Positions 35,701 to 45,453 are shown, counted from the stretch's first letter. The stretch is DNA of 64,000 nt from Dreissena polymorpha (GCF_020536995.1 NC_068363.1:1984861-2048860); one strand, 5' to 3'. Numbers and translations are program-made. Notes: generated by a model from the sequence alone, not told the origin.

Positions 35701-38535
35701 TATATTAAAAAGAGCTATGTTACCAATACCCCCTTACCATGTATATTAACAAGAACTATGTTACAAATACCCCCTTACCATGTATATTAACAAGAGCTAT
35801 GTTACCAATACCCCCTTACCAAATGTATATTAACAAGAGCTATGTTACCAATACCCCCTAACCATGTATATTAACAAGAGCTATGTTACCAATACCCCCT
35901 TACCATGTATATTAACAAGAGCTATGTTACCAATACCCCCTTACCACATGTATATTAACAAGAGCTATGTTACCAATACCCCCTTACCACATGTATATTA
36001 ACAAGAGCTATGTTACCAATACCCCCTTACCATGTATATTAACAAGAGCTATGTTACCAATACCCCCTTACCACATGTATATTAACAAGAGCTATGTTAC
36101 CAATACCCCCTTACCACATGTATATTAACAAGAGCTATGTTACCAATACCCCCTTACCATATGTATATGAACAAGAGTTATGTTACCAATACCCCCTTAC
36201 CATGTATATTAACAAGAGCTATGTTACCAATACCACCTTACCATGTATATTAACAAGAGCTATGTTACCAATACCCCCTTACCATGTATATTAACAAGAG
36301 CTATGTTACCAATACCCCCTTAACATGTATATTAACAAGAGCTATGTTACCAATACCCCCTTACCATGTATATTAACAAGAGCTATGTTACCAATTCCTC
36401 CTTACCATGTATATTAACAAGAGCTATGTTACCAATACCCTCTTACCATGTATATTAACAAGAGCTATGTTACCAATACCCCCTTACCATGTATATTTAC
36501 AAGAGCTATGTTACCAATACCCCCTTACCATGTATATTAACAAGAGCTATGTTACCAATACCCCCTTACCACATGTATATTAACAAGAGCTATGTTACCA
36601 ATACCCCCTTACCATGTATATTACCAATAGCTATGTTACCAATACCCCCTTACCATGTATATTAACAAGAGCTATGTTACCAATACCCCCTTACCAGATG
36701 TATATTAACAAGAGCTATGTTACCAATACCCCCTTACCATGTATATTAACAAGAGCTATGTTACCAATACCCCCTTACCATGTATATTAACAAGAGCTAT
36801 GTTACCAATACCCCCTTACCATGTATATTAACAAGAGCTATGTTACCTATACCCCCTTACCACATGTATATTAACAAGAGCTATGTTACCAATACCCCCT
36901 TACCACATGTATATTAACAAGAGCTATGTTACCAATACCCCCTTACCATGTATATTAACAAGAGCTATGTTACCAATACCCCCTTACCATGTATATTAAC
37001 AAGAGCTTTGTTACCAATACCCCCTTACCAGATGTATATTAACAAGAGCTATGTTACCAATACCCCCTTACCACATGTATATTAACAAGAGCTATGTTAC
37101 CAATACCCCCTTACCATTTTGTCAGCTTTGTTCAAAGGCTTATAACTCATGAATATGTCGATCAGTTGACATGAAAAAAGATTCTTGCACATCTTCACTT
37201 CGTGGTAATATTAAAAGTTTTTAGTTTGCAGTTTCCCTTTCTCAAGTATTTAACACTTGAGAAATGTAAAAGAAATGCACAAAGTTATACAAATTGTAAA
37301 CAAACTGACCATCAAGTGTTACTCCAATATATCCCTTCTCAAAATTTGCTTGAAGGGGTATAATCAATTTCATGTGATTTGATTTCATTACATTAATAAT
37401 AACAAATCAATAATTTTACGTTTACATCAACAACAAGATATGTTTTACCAACCCACTATGTCCTATAAAATAAATATCTACAATAGATAAATGTTTCCAT
37501 AATGGAGGATTTACATTTACAACAACAAGAAGATATGTTTTTCAAACCCATGAACAAAGTTGGTGGTGCCATCTACAGGGTCAACTATCCAGGTGGGTTC
37601 GTCTGTGAGCTCACAATGGCCACTTGCTGACACCGTCTCCTCACCAATGCACCTGGTATTGCAAGTAATAAGTACACTATTGCATGTCACAATCAACTAT
37701 TGCAGGTAATAAAGCAATTATTGCATGAAATAGTCCACTACTTGCATGAAATAGTCTACAACTTGCAAGTAATAAGTCCAATATTGCATGTAAAAGTCCA
37801 TTGTTGCAAGTAATTAATCGATTACGCTATAATATGAAATAGGTAGTCCACTACTCGCAGGTAATAAGTCAACAATTGCATGTATTAGTCCGCTGCGTGC
37901 AAGTAATAAGTCCACAATTGCATGCAATAGTCACTATTGCAATTAACTAATCCACAATTGCATTTATTGTCCACTACTTGCAAGAAATAATTCCATTATT
38001 GGGACGCAACAGACCTAATAAATATTGATATTGATTAGTAACCTTACTTATGGGTTGGGTACTTTTCCTTGATTCTTCCAAATATCAAGTCCTCGACAGC
38101 TTTATCGGTCTCCGTAACGAGATCAGCAAAGTTCTCTTTTACTAATATATTCTTGTTCTTGTAAAAATCTGTTTTCACTCTCTGAAATGAAACCAAAGTA
38201 TTTAAAAGAAGTGGATGTGTCCATCAAAAATACGTTCCAAATACTTGCTCAGTGCAAAAGAAACAATCTTATGTTAGCACCCCCTGCAGATTTTTATCTT
38301 ATCAGTGAGTTCATCTCCGCTGAAAATCTATATTTTCATATTCCATTTACATAAAATTTTGTTTCATTAGCAAATGATTACATTTAGGAAAACAATTATC
38401 AGGCATTAACGGCACATTAACAGCAATACATAGACATAATTTTATGAAATTATGTAAATCAAAGAGTGGTACCTTTCCAGCTTCATTTGCCATTTCCTTC
38501 GCAAATTCGAAATATTCTTCAATGTTGTGTGCCAT
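26784..38535 (-). CDS. IMPA1: IMPA1-like inositol monophosphatase, 7 exons seen, one unresolved
   Basis: Hydrolyses myo-inositol monophosphates to free inositol in the cytosol; Mg2+-dependent and lithium-sensitive in the known family. Exons (minus strand): 38535-38473, 38181-38048, 37652-37548, then 32711-32603, 31246-31141, 29901-29750, 26890-26784. Visible: start [32 protein letters not shown], metal ligands IGEE and [11 protein letters not shown] in exon 3, [17 protein letters not shown], then [13 protein letters not shown] and [20 protein letters not shown] with the third Asp ligand, and last [14 protein letters not shown] before TAA. GT/AG borders and phases agree at all joins except between 37548 (phase 2) and 32711 (phase 0), where about 25 residues (human FPFVAVSIGFAVNKK) are missing. 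A stretch near 37345-37305 codes [10 protein letters not shown], which fits that place, but its acceptor phase does not match. Introns are packed with repeats. Identity very sure, intactness open. Confidence 0.95.
26926..27178 (+). mobile_element. Family C TTAA MITE (copy 2)
   Basis: TTAA at 26926-26929 and 27175-27178. Ends TCCGTTCCCACTCAG and AAGTCGTAAAGGG. In the IMPA1 intron its border is only about 36 bases from the last exon's acceptor, so it lies where the branch point would be expected. Confidence 0.85.
27318..27339 (+). repeat. Poly-G run of 22 bases
   Basis: Uninterrupted G tract in the last IMPA1 intron; on the transcribed RNA it is poly-C. Confidence 0.95.
28240..28640 (-). mobile_element. 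Pearl-like element E (copy 2)
   Basis: Inverse of 22893-23200: ACACAATGCCCCC, GCCATATATTTGACATTG, CTCAAAATGTGCAGCTCCATG, then a GGACGGACGGAGAGACAGAC tract. A second partial unit at 28535-28625 repeats CAGAAACACAATGCCCCCTA. Confidence 0.7.
28707..28738 (+). repeat. G-rich tract with four or more G runs
   Basis: GTGGGGGGGGGG followed by TGGGTTGGGGGTGGGGAGGG, a pattern able to form a G-quadruplex on the non-template strand of IMPA1. Confidence 0.8.
29080..29640 (-). mobile_element. Pearl-like element E (copy 3)
   Basis: Two successive units with CTCAAAATGTGCAGCTC and ACATGCATGCCAAATAT (29105 and 29440), AAGGATGACCTTGACC, and a right end with ACGGCGGACGGCGGACGAC and CATTCAGGGGCATAAAAA. Confidence 0.7.
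29902..31140. other. IMPA1 intron without recognised repeats
   Basis: AT-rich intron between two IMPA1 exons. Plus-strand open stretches here (for example 30767-31045) read through the neighbouring exon in the wrong strand and look like chance. Confidence 0.6.
31500..31900. repeat. Weak tandem repeat in IMPA1 intron
   Basis: Two or three diverged units containing CAGTGACSWTRACCTTWACCC and AAGCCCAAGATAG/AAACCCAAGATAGG about 150 bases apart. Confidence 0.45.
32176..32598 (+). mobile_element. tRNA-derived SINE (copy 4), interrupted, at the IMPA1 splice donor
   Basis: Head CTAGCAACTGGGAGATCAG and tail GGGTTTGATTTCCACTGTGG...ACGTTTAAACTAA are one SINE of the 33038 family, split by the MITE at 32207-32465. 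Its tail ends about three bases from the IMPA1 donor dinucleotide (32601-32602), so the intron's first bases beyond GTATT are SINE sequence. Confidence 0.8.
32207..32465. mobile_element. 259-bp MITE with CAG target duplication, inside a SINE
   Basis: Ends GGGTCGTTTTCCAGTAGC and, inverted, GGGTGGTATTCCAGAAAC, both continuing into CATCTTAA. The flanks are CAG at 32204-32206 and 32466-32468. A 3-bp target is found in PIF/Harbinger- and CACTA-type transposons; which one is not decided by the sequence. Confidence 0.8.
32763..33004 (+). mobile_element. Family C MITE (copy 3)
   Basis: Ends AACCCTTTCCCACTCAG and inverted counterpart AAAAGGGTAAA, with AACCAGCATAAAACCAAAAC and GCTGCTCATCAGTATCTAAG inside. 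Confidence 0.8.
33038..33242 (+). mobile_element. tRNA-derived SINE (copy 3), 13-bp target duplication
   Basis: Flanked by perfect ACACCTACATTGT at 33025-33037 and 33243-33255. Head GGTCGCCGTGGTGTAATGGA with B box GGGTTCGATCCCC; the body has GCGTTCTTTAGATC and CCTAGGCCCAGG-like phrases; the tail is AAATAGGTTTAAACTA. It is the best preserved copy and serves as reference for the family. It lies in an IMPA1 intron, antisense to the gene. Confidence 0.95.
33966..34193. mobile_element. Family D palindromic MITE (diverged copy)
   Basis: Contains AAGCCTGTGCAGACCGCACAGGCT and GTGTGGACTGCACAGGCT (both given in part) within inverted arms ending TTTAATGCATGTGCGTAA and TTACGTACATGGATTAAA. Confidence 0.85.
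34416..37127 (+). repeat. 2.7-kb minisatellite of 41-bp units in IMPA1 intron
   Basis: Unit pieces: AACAAGAGCTATGTTACCAA, TACCCCCTTAC and CATGTATATT, 41 bp; a common variant has two extra bases (CACATGTATATT). About 66 copies. Higher-order structure is present: the block at about 35250-35496 is repeated nearly exactly at 35497-35743, including rare variants. Open reading stretches of 66-94 codons here are artefacts of the repeat. Confidence 0.97.
37656..38010. repeat. Degenerate tandem repeat in IMPA1 intron 2
   Basis: Phrases ACTTGCAAGTAATAAGTCCA and CAATTGCATG(T/C)A(A/T)TAGTC recur every 25-30 bases through nearly the whole intron, starting only a few bases from the exon 3 acceptor. Confidence 0.8.
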
Positions 38536-39872
38536 GCTGAAGAAGTGACTTCTTGTTCTTATGTGGTAACTGTACAATACATGAAAGATAAACCATTAAG
38601 ATTAAATATCTATGGAAGCATTTTTGTTAAACAGTCAATATAATTATTTGTATTATTACCGGTAATTAAATGCTTATTTTTGAATTCCATTATCTTAGTT
38701 TGGAGAGTATAACCTTATCACTGGTAAGTTTCTCCTCATTACAAGATACAATGTCCCTATGTCCCATTCAAAGACATTAAGTATCTCCTAGTGAATAGAG
38801 CCTATAGAGACTATTTATCAAGTCCTATTTAGGAGGCATTAATATCTGATTAAAATTGAATTTGGTATATCCTTATCAAGGGGGGTAATGTTCTAGTAAG
38901 GACTAGACATCTCCAAAGAAAAAGGAAAAAGTTACAATCTCCTAATTAGCATCTTGTTAGTGTTAGCATTCCCTTATACCAATAGAGTGGAATAAAAAAG
39001 GAGTGTATCACCTACTACTTTGTCCATATAGACGGACTCCCAGAGCCTTTGATAATTTTTGCTATGACAGCTCTCGATACTTTGGGTTATAAAGCTGAAA
39101 GTTGAATCATTGCAACTACCGGTAACCAAAAATATGATTATTGTAGATAAATGAATGATTTACTGTGGATACAGCCATACATTTCCTGTATATTTTGTAT
39201 CCTAAGACGTTTATATATTGATATCTAGAGCACCTAAGAGGCATAATTTGTGCACAGGATACATTTTCTAAATCTAAATAGTCTCCCAAAACGATTAGAT
39301 CTCCACCGAACCAGTGCCCTTAAACACTGTACATACGAAATAATGCTGTCCGAATCGCATGCATCTTTCAATAATATTTCGATTACTTCTATTGTTTGAC
39401 GATGAACTATAAAACAATACTCACAAACGTCAACATTGTTAAGTGCTTTTGTTTTTTAACCGAACATACGACATCAACGTATAAATACGTACCGGTAAAC
39501 AGGTAGATATTCGATAATTGTTAAGATGTTGATGTATCGATCATCTGTGCGGAACATATAATATAAGGGAAGATACTGTGAGGCGTTTGTTGAGTTTTTG
39601 TTTGCAGAATTGTCTTCCTTTTTCGAATAAAACTACAAACATTGTTAGAATAGTCTTTTGATTTAAGACTTACTTTTCATGATATAATTATAAAACGTAC
39701 TTTGCCTAATGTAACATAGAAATAGCTAGGACACATTTGATTTAATAAAAATAATGGTTTAATATACATTCACATAGCTTGGTATTTGATTTAATAGATA
39801 TCTGCTTAGGTTTACGCTGGGGAAATGACAGTCTAACAACTGAAATTACCGACTTATCAATATTAGGCTATT
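38536..39872 (-). promoter_or_regulatory. Region upstream of IMPA1
   Basis: Would contain the IMPA1 promoter and 5' untranslated sequence. I see no TATA box at a convincing place, no other gene and no known repeat. Confidence 0.35.
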
Positions 39873-40109
39873 TTAACCTATTTATGCCTAGTGGACTCTA
39901 CCATCCTTCTAAATTGGATCAATTTTTTTTTCAAAAATATGGACGTCTAGTACATTGTATATTTATTTCTATATTTAGAATATTTCTTGCAAAAATTCCT
40001 TTAAGCAAACAGCACAGACCCTGATGAGACGCCGCATTGTGCGGCGTCTCATCTAGGTCTACGCTGTTTGCCAGTGCATTTTATCCAGACGCTAGGCATA
40101 TATGGTCAA
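39873..40109 (+). mobile_element. Family B TTAA MITE (copy 2)
   Basis: TTAA left, TCAA right. Ends CCTATTTATGCCTAGTGGAC and CTAGGCATATATGG. Perfect central hairpin GATGAGACGCCGC-ATT-GTGCGGCGTCTCATC. Confidence 0.88.
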
Positions 40110-41026
40110 GTGTAAGGAAAACATTGCTGACAATATTTCCCATATAAAAAGAAGCTCAATTGTGTCAACAAGAGCCGTACTAGTAGCATTATGCCTCAGT
40201 TATACTGAATACATCAGATCTATTTATAGGCAGTTAAATTTTTTATTTAACAGCTTATTGTGAAGTCTTTTCTTTGGGAAAATAATGTTAATTTTGAAAG
40301 TGACACTTAATGCGAAGCTCACTCAAATTCTGCGATTATAAGTTGTTCTTCAAGTGACAATTATAATTAAGTATTGAACAATACGTTTTACAATATTTAT
40401 AAAATCGAAAATTTCGTATCTAGTTCAACATGTACGGGTAAATGCATTTTCACAATTCAACCGTTTGAAATTTTGTTGTTGGCCGTTTAAATTGATATGC
40501 TTTCGATGTTGATTAGAATGTACTATGTCGGCAACGTGTCGAGTCCCATGTCAATAATGCATTCTGTACGGTTATACGATCACTGATATGTTATAGTCTC
40601 CTGGAAATGTATGATGCCTACATTTGATTGCTTGCTTTCAAGAGGTACATTGATCTTTTAGCGTGGCACACTTTGAATACTAACTGTCAAGTAACTGAAA
40701 AGTTATTGATGAATGACGAAGTGATATGATACGCTAATGTCACATAAACGTACTGTAAATAACGGGTGTGACTTTTGCCTTTGTTCTCGAGAAACAGACA
40801 TAACGTGCAACATGTCCTCACGAAATGGTTTACATGGTGTAAGTCTTGCTGATCGTTTTAACATCGCCGTTTAAATAATTGAGTTTGCGTCCCCATAGCT
40901 GAATTGAAAGGCGTTTTAGATGCCAACTAGTAGATTATTATTGCCTATGTAAATATTTAAATGTCGGATATTATTCATTGAACATTAATTGTATCATAAC
41001 ACGTCGATACACGAAGAAAATCGCAA
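40110..41026. other. No recognisable feature
   Basis: AT-rich, unique-looking sequence. No convincing exon or repeat. Confidence 0.5.
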
Positions 41027-41230
41027 ATGATACCGGCGCAAAACGTGGACAACAACGGAATCGCATTGTCTGCCAGAGAATATGAGTGCATTGGACACAT
41101 ACTGTCTGATCCAGATCCTGTTCCCATGCTCCGAAGTAGATGCGCGGCTAGAGGAATTATTGAAGCTCCTTCGCTTATTAATATTTGCAAAGAATACAAG
41201 ACCTTCAACATGCGACGGAAGCGAGGGTGA
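41027..41230 (+). CDS. Small ORF of 67 codons, doubtful
   Basis: Not recognised. Begins MIPAQNVDNNG, has SAREYECIGHILSDPDPVP and ends in basic MRRKRG. Its composition is protein-like (mixed charge, no low complexity), and it could be a short gene or a first exon (GAGG|GTGATA near the end is a weak donor). The reverse strand is open over the same interval for 144 codons, which weakens the case. Confidence 0.25.
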   Translation: MIPAQNVDNNGIALSAREYECIGHILSDPDPVPMLRSRCAARGIIEAPSLINICKEYKTFNMRRKRG

Positions 41231-41261
41231 TAGTGGATTCTAACACAGGAGGCAATCTCGT

Positions 41262-42236
41262 TTTTTATGCCCCCTTCGAAGAAGAGGGGGTATATTGCTT
41301 TGCACATGTCGGTCGGTCGGTCTGTCGGTCTGTCGGTCGGTCCGTCCACCAGGTGGTGGATGATGACTCGCAGATGACCCCTATTGATTTTGAGGTCACT
41401 ATAGGTCAAAGGTCAAGGTCGATGTGACCCGAAATAGTAAAATGGTTTCCGGATGATAATTCAAGAACGCTTATGCCTAGGATCATGAAACTTGATAGGT
41501 AGATTGATCATGACTCGACGATGACCCCTATTGATTTTCAGGTCACTAGGTCAAAGGTCAAGGTCACGGTGACCCGAAATGGTAAAATGGTTTCCGGATG
41601 ATAACTCAAGAACGCTTATTCCTAGGATCATGAAACTTGATAGGAAGATTGACCATGACTCGCAGATGACCCCTATTGATTTTGAGATCACTAGGTCAAA
41701 GGTCAAGGTCACGGTGACCCGAAATATTAAAATGGTTTCCGGATGATAACTCAAGAACGCTTATGCCTAGGATCATGAAACTTGATAGGGAGATTGATCA
41801 TGACTCGCAGATGAACCCTATTGATTTTCAGGTCACAATGTCAAGGTCACGGTGACCCGAAATATTAAAATGGTTTCCGGATGATAACTCAAGAACCCTT
41901 ATGGCTAGGATCATGAAACTTGATAGGTAGTTTGATCATGACTGGCAGATGACCCCTATTGATTTTCAGGTCACTAGGTCAAAGGTCAAGGTCACGGTGA
42001 CCCGAAATAGTAAAATGGTTTCCGGATGATAACTCAAGAACGCTTATGCCTAGGATCATGAAACTTCATAGGTACATTGATCATGACTGGCAGATGACCC
42101 CTATTGATTTTCAGATTACTAGTTCAAAGGTCAAGGTCACAGTGACAAAACAACATATTTACAAAATGGCTGTCACTACAACTGAGAGCCCATATGGGGG
42201 GGCATGCATGTTTTACAAACAGCCCTTGTTTTTTAA
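41262..42236 (+). mobile_element. Pearl-like element F with six ~145-bp tandem units
   Basis: Left end TTTTATGCCCCCTTCG and right end GGGGGGCATGCATGTT form short inverted ends. Then a GGTCGGTCGGTCTGTCGGTC tract, then about six units each containing GATGACCCCTATTGATTTT, AAAGGTCAAGGTCACGGTGA, ATGGTTTCCGGATGATAA and CTAGGATCATGAAACTTGAT. Non-coding. Confidence 0.85.
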
Positions 42237-42243
42237 TATATGT

Positions 42244-42333
42244 GCTATACTAAAAAAAATAATATATATATGTATATATATTCTATTATAGCATATAAAT
42301 ATATACATATATAATTATTTTTTTTAGTCTAGC
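42244..42333. repeat. AT-rich inverted repeat (hairpin)
   Basis: Arms of about 37 bp: left GCTATACTAAAAAAAATAAT... and the inverse of ...ATTATTTTTTTTAGTCTAGC on the right, with a short loop around TTCTATTATAGCATA. It lies 260 bases before the gene at 42597. Confidence 0.85.
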
Positions 42334-42596
42334 ATATATATTTAAAAAAAACGGGATTCCCTCCTGTGAATTCTAACTGTCGCCTTGTGACAATTTCCTC
42401 GCTGACGAGACCGCTTTGAAACTGGAATACGCGATTGAACAGTGTGCTCTGGTCGCCGGAAATTATAGTACAGCGTCGTGACGTCGCAATCTGAGTGACA
42501 TAATATACTACGTACGTCAAAAAGCGACATAGAAACAGCGTCATTTTAGCACAAGCTATCGAGCGAGCAACACGCATTTTAAAGCTGTCTTACAAA

Positions 42597-43706
42597 ATGG
42601 TTTTACACATTCCGTTTCCCTACAAAGGAAACATCACCATTAATCCATTTGGATGCACCGGCTATTCTAACGCTGGCCCATTTCAGAGAGACGGATTTTC
42701 TGTTCCTTGGCCTAAAAGCGACGGACAGAGTCATGTCAAGAAAACGTGGGAAACCTTCTTTCAACAGAAACTGAGATTCCCAGAAAAGAAAAGGTATTTG
42801 CCAATTGGAGTTCGTGCTGAGTTGGTCGCAAGGGGTTTGTTAAACCCAGAGAAAACAACCACAATGGAAGCTGATCACAGACCAAATGAAACAAATGCTC
42901 CTGATCAATGCGAAAAAGTGATGAACAAAACAGCTCTTAGAGCAATAAAAAGCGAAAATTTGAAGCACATGAATGTCACTGTTGAAAAAGAGATCGACAT
43001 GAGAAACAATCACGAAGCACCAAACAATGATTCTGAACTAAAACATGCAGACAATTTTGTAGAGTACGCTCACAAACAGCTTAAAGAGCTGAATGAATTC
43101 CTAAAAACAGTTGATGCAATTCTTACAGAGAACAAAGCGACTCCGATAGTGTACAAAGACATTTCAGTTGACGCTTTGATTAATGAGATCGATGAAGTTC
43201 TTAAAAAGAATGACATTCACTCATTGGATGATGGTGTCAATGATGCTAAATTTGCAAAAACCGCAACGCAAATTAATGCTAATATTTGTGATATGTTCCA
43301 ATCAGTCAGTCAAGCAAAGATAACCTTCTCAGACGAGGCATCTCAAGCTAAAGATCTTCTTGAAGATATCGTCGAAAGTTCCAGCTGCGAATCATTTGAT
43401 TCTACAGACAGCAATAACAGTAACTCTGGCTACAGTAAAGTTAAAACCACAAGAAAACGAGATGTAACGGATCTAAGCTTTTCTGATTATCGTGAAAAGA
43501 AGAAGTTCGCATATGAACGAATTACATTTGACGTCGATAAGAAAAATTCACCTGCAATCATTCTATTGAAGACAAACTGCACAAGTCAACAGCGAGTTAG
43601 ACTGATTACAAAGCGACCAGCTACAAAGGGCGAGACAACTCTTCAAAGCGAGACAACTCCGCCAAAGAAACGTAAATTCTCTTTCCAGCCTGTTTCCTTC
43701 CCGTAA
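42597..43706 (+). CDS. Intronless gene, 369 residues, function unknown
   Basis: Not recognised. Residues 1-85 are proline- and aromatic-rich, possibly folded (VLHIPFPYKGNITINPFGC, GFSVPWPKSDG, WETFFQQKLRFPEKKRYLPI). Residues 86-255 are hydrophilic and probably helical (EYAHKQLKELNEFLKTVDAI, VDALINEIDEVLKK). Residues 258-280 are Ser/Asn/Asp-rich, and 281-369 basic with PPKKRK at 355-360, a classic nuclear localisation type, before FSFQPVSFP. No signal peptide or membrane segment is seen, so I infer a nuclear protein. The start is favoured because the N-terminus has content from residue 1 and the ORF is much longer than any chance ORF here. Upstream there are GTGACGTCGC and TACGTACGTC motifs and an ATAATATA stretch about 90-100 bases before ATG. 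No clear AATAAA is seen nearby downstream. An intronless gene among intron-rich ones may be a retrocopy or a lineage-specific gene. Confidence 0.8.
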   Translation: MVLHIPFPYKGNITINPFGCTGYSNAGPFQRDGFSVPWPKSDGQSHVKKTWETFFQQKLRFPEKKRYLPIGVRAELVARGLLNPEKTTTMEADHRPNETNAPDQCEKVMNKTALRAIKSENLKHMNVTVEKEIDMRNNHEAPNNDSELKHADNFVEYAHKQLKELNEFLKTVDAILTENKATPIVYKDISVDALINEIDEVLKKNDIHSLDDGVNDAKFAKTATQINANICDMFQSVSQAKITFSDEASQAKDLLEDIVESSSCESFDSTDSNNSNSGYSKVKTTRKRDVTDLSFSDYREKKKFAYERITFDVDKKNSPAIILLKTNCTSQQRVRLITKRPATKGETTLQSETTPPKKRKFSFQPVSFP

Positions 43707-43848
43707 AAACGTCCACTATAATGAATCATTAAACTTTTAAATCCGCTTCCGAAATTTCAGAATTTATTTAACGCTTAAATGGTGAAAAAAATGCAGCTCA
43801 AAATGAAAGACTGAAAAAGAAAAAAAAACCTATCGTGGGGAAATCTGT

Positions 43849-43872
43849 CCACTGTGTCACGTGACTCAGTGG
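43849..43872. promoter_or_regulatory. 24-bp palindrome centred on an E-box CACGTG
   Basis: CCACTG-T-GTCACGTGAC-T-CAGTGG is symmetric except for one T/T pair. It lies 143 bases after the stop of the 369-residue gene. Could be a bHLH-type binding site or a hairpin. Confidence 0.6.
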
Positions 43873-43899
43873 GCCACCACCTGACGAGACCCGCGGAGG

Positions 43900-44360
43900 G
43901 GTCGAAATAGGTTTAAACATTCAAACGGGACGAATAGCTGGGCATCTGCTCATCGGTCTGATATCCGGATGGTTAAAAAGCATCAACATACCCGATTGAA
44001 TTAAAATGGTCTTATTGTATGAACCCCTTAATTATTTCGTTTACCAGGTTTTTTTTAATTTGATTGCTTTTTTATCTGTACATTTTGAGAGTGAAGCATT
44101 TAATAAGTTAAGAATCTACGTCTATTGAAAGTGAATTTTTAGAAAATTTATGGGAAAAAAATGATGAAAGAAAACGTTTGTCAACTGATACATTTAAAAC
44201 AACTGGTAATGTTTGCTCTGCAACATCGTTTTACTTAAATTTAGCGCAGAAATGATTTAAATATTATTTCAAACGATGTTGTATATTTATATTCATAAAC
44301 GCATTCATTTGTTCTTTCATCGTTTCATTTATTAATTGTGTCATTGCTTTAATTACTGAA
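43900..44360. other. No recognisable feature
   Basis: AT-rich intergenic sequence. Confidence 0.5.
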
Positions 44361-44435
44361 CCTCTACCTCCTCCTCATCATCATCATGATCATCATCAGC
44401 AGCAGCATAATCATCATCAACATCATCATCATCAT
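44361..44435 (+). repeat. (TCA)n-type microsatellite, imperfect
   Basis: CTCCTC and CATCAT runs with CAGCAGCAG in the middle. Confidence 0.9.
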
Positions 44436-44937
44436 AAATAGTTTATGTCAAAATATTTTTATAATAACAATGCACTGCAGTCTGAACTGCATTTGTTTAG
44501 GCTTCGCTATGGTTTGTTACGCATGGGAAAAAAATTGAAAGCCTTATCATTGCCTACTCGATTACTTTCACAAATTATAACACATACAACTGTTTAATGT
44601 ATTTTTATAAATAAAACCTGTTCGAAATGTGTTTTTATTTTGCCTGGTTTAAAGTAACTGTGTCAAACGCTGACTGGTCACCTTTAATCATTGATAGCCT
44701 AATGCTTACATGAAGATGCAGACAACTGTCCTTTTACTGGTCCGCATAGTGGAATGCTAGTATATAAAAGTGCAGAAATGAGACTTCAGCTTCTGGAAAG
44801 TTTTGTCGTATGATAGAAAGGCTATACACTAGCAAATTCGGCAGTGAACACGTTTCATTTCGACTGTTAGTTGCAGTTGATTTTGTTTTATAACAATTTG
44901 CATTAGTGGTGCTACTAAAAGCTTCGTATTTAATGAT

Positions 44938-44994
44938 TATGATGATGTTGATGATGATGTTGATGAAGAGGAAGAGGAGGAGGAGGAGGATAAG
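44938..44994 (+). repeat. (GAT/GAG)n microsatellite, imperfect
   Basis: GATGATGTTGATGATGATG followed by GAAGAGGAAGAGGAGGAGG; roughly the inverse of 44361-44435, 500 bases away. Confidence 0.9.
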
Positions 44995-45032
44995 CATGTC
45001 TAGTTCGCATATTGAGCAAATGAATAGAGTCT

Positions 45033-45453
45033 AGTTCTGGGAAAACGGGGTTTAATGCATGCGCGTACGATATCGCCCTTGTCCGCACAGGCTAATCAGG
45101 TACGACTTTTCTGCATAAACTGTATTTAAACTAAGAAAATGCTTCCCTTCAACGAAAATAACCTAAAATACGGAAATCCCGTCTGTAATTAACATTGCAG
45201 TCATTAACGCATTTATGCCTAGCGTCCTGAAAAAAGGACTTTGCAAACAGCGTAGACCCAGATGAGACGCCGCTGCTAAAGGAATTTCAGTAAGTAATAT
45301 TCTAAATATAGAAATAAATATACTAGACATCCCTAATTTTGTAAATAAATTGATCCAATTTAAAAGGATGGGAGAGTCCACTAGGCATAAATGGGTTAAT
45401 GGCTAGTCTGGAACAACACTTAATGCAAATGCGGTAACCACTTTTTCCAGAAT
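45033..45453. mobile_element. Family D palindromic MITE, interrupted by a family B MITE
   Basis: Left TTCTGGGAAAACGGGGTTTA, GTCCGCACAGGCTAATCAG; right GTCTGGAACAACACTTAATG and TTTTTCCAGAA. A family B element occupies its middle at TTAA. Confidence 0.8.
45204..45399 (-). mobile_element. Family B TTAA MITE (copy 3)
   Basis: Perfect TTAA at 45204-45207 and 45396-45399. Minus strand begins CCCATTTATGCCTAGTGGAC. The central hairpin is partly lost in this copy. Confidence 0.9.

Noticed and set aside
34348-36294. ORFs of 66-94 codons in the 41-bp repeat
   Set aside because: They follow the repeat period and have no non-repeat coding; they lie in an IMPA1 intron.
34416-37127. CRISPR-like array
   Set aside because: Units are contiguous with no unique spacers, and the genome is eukaryotic.
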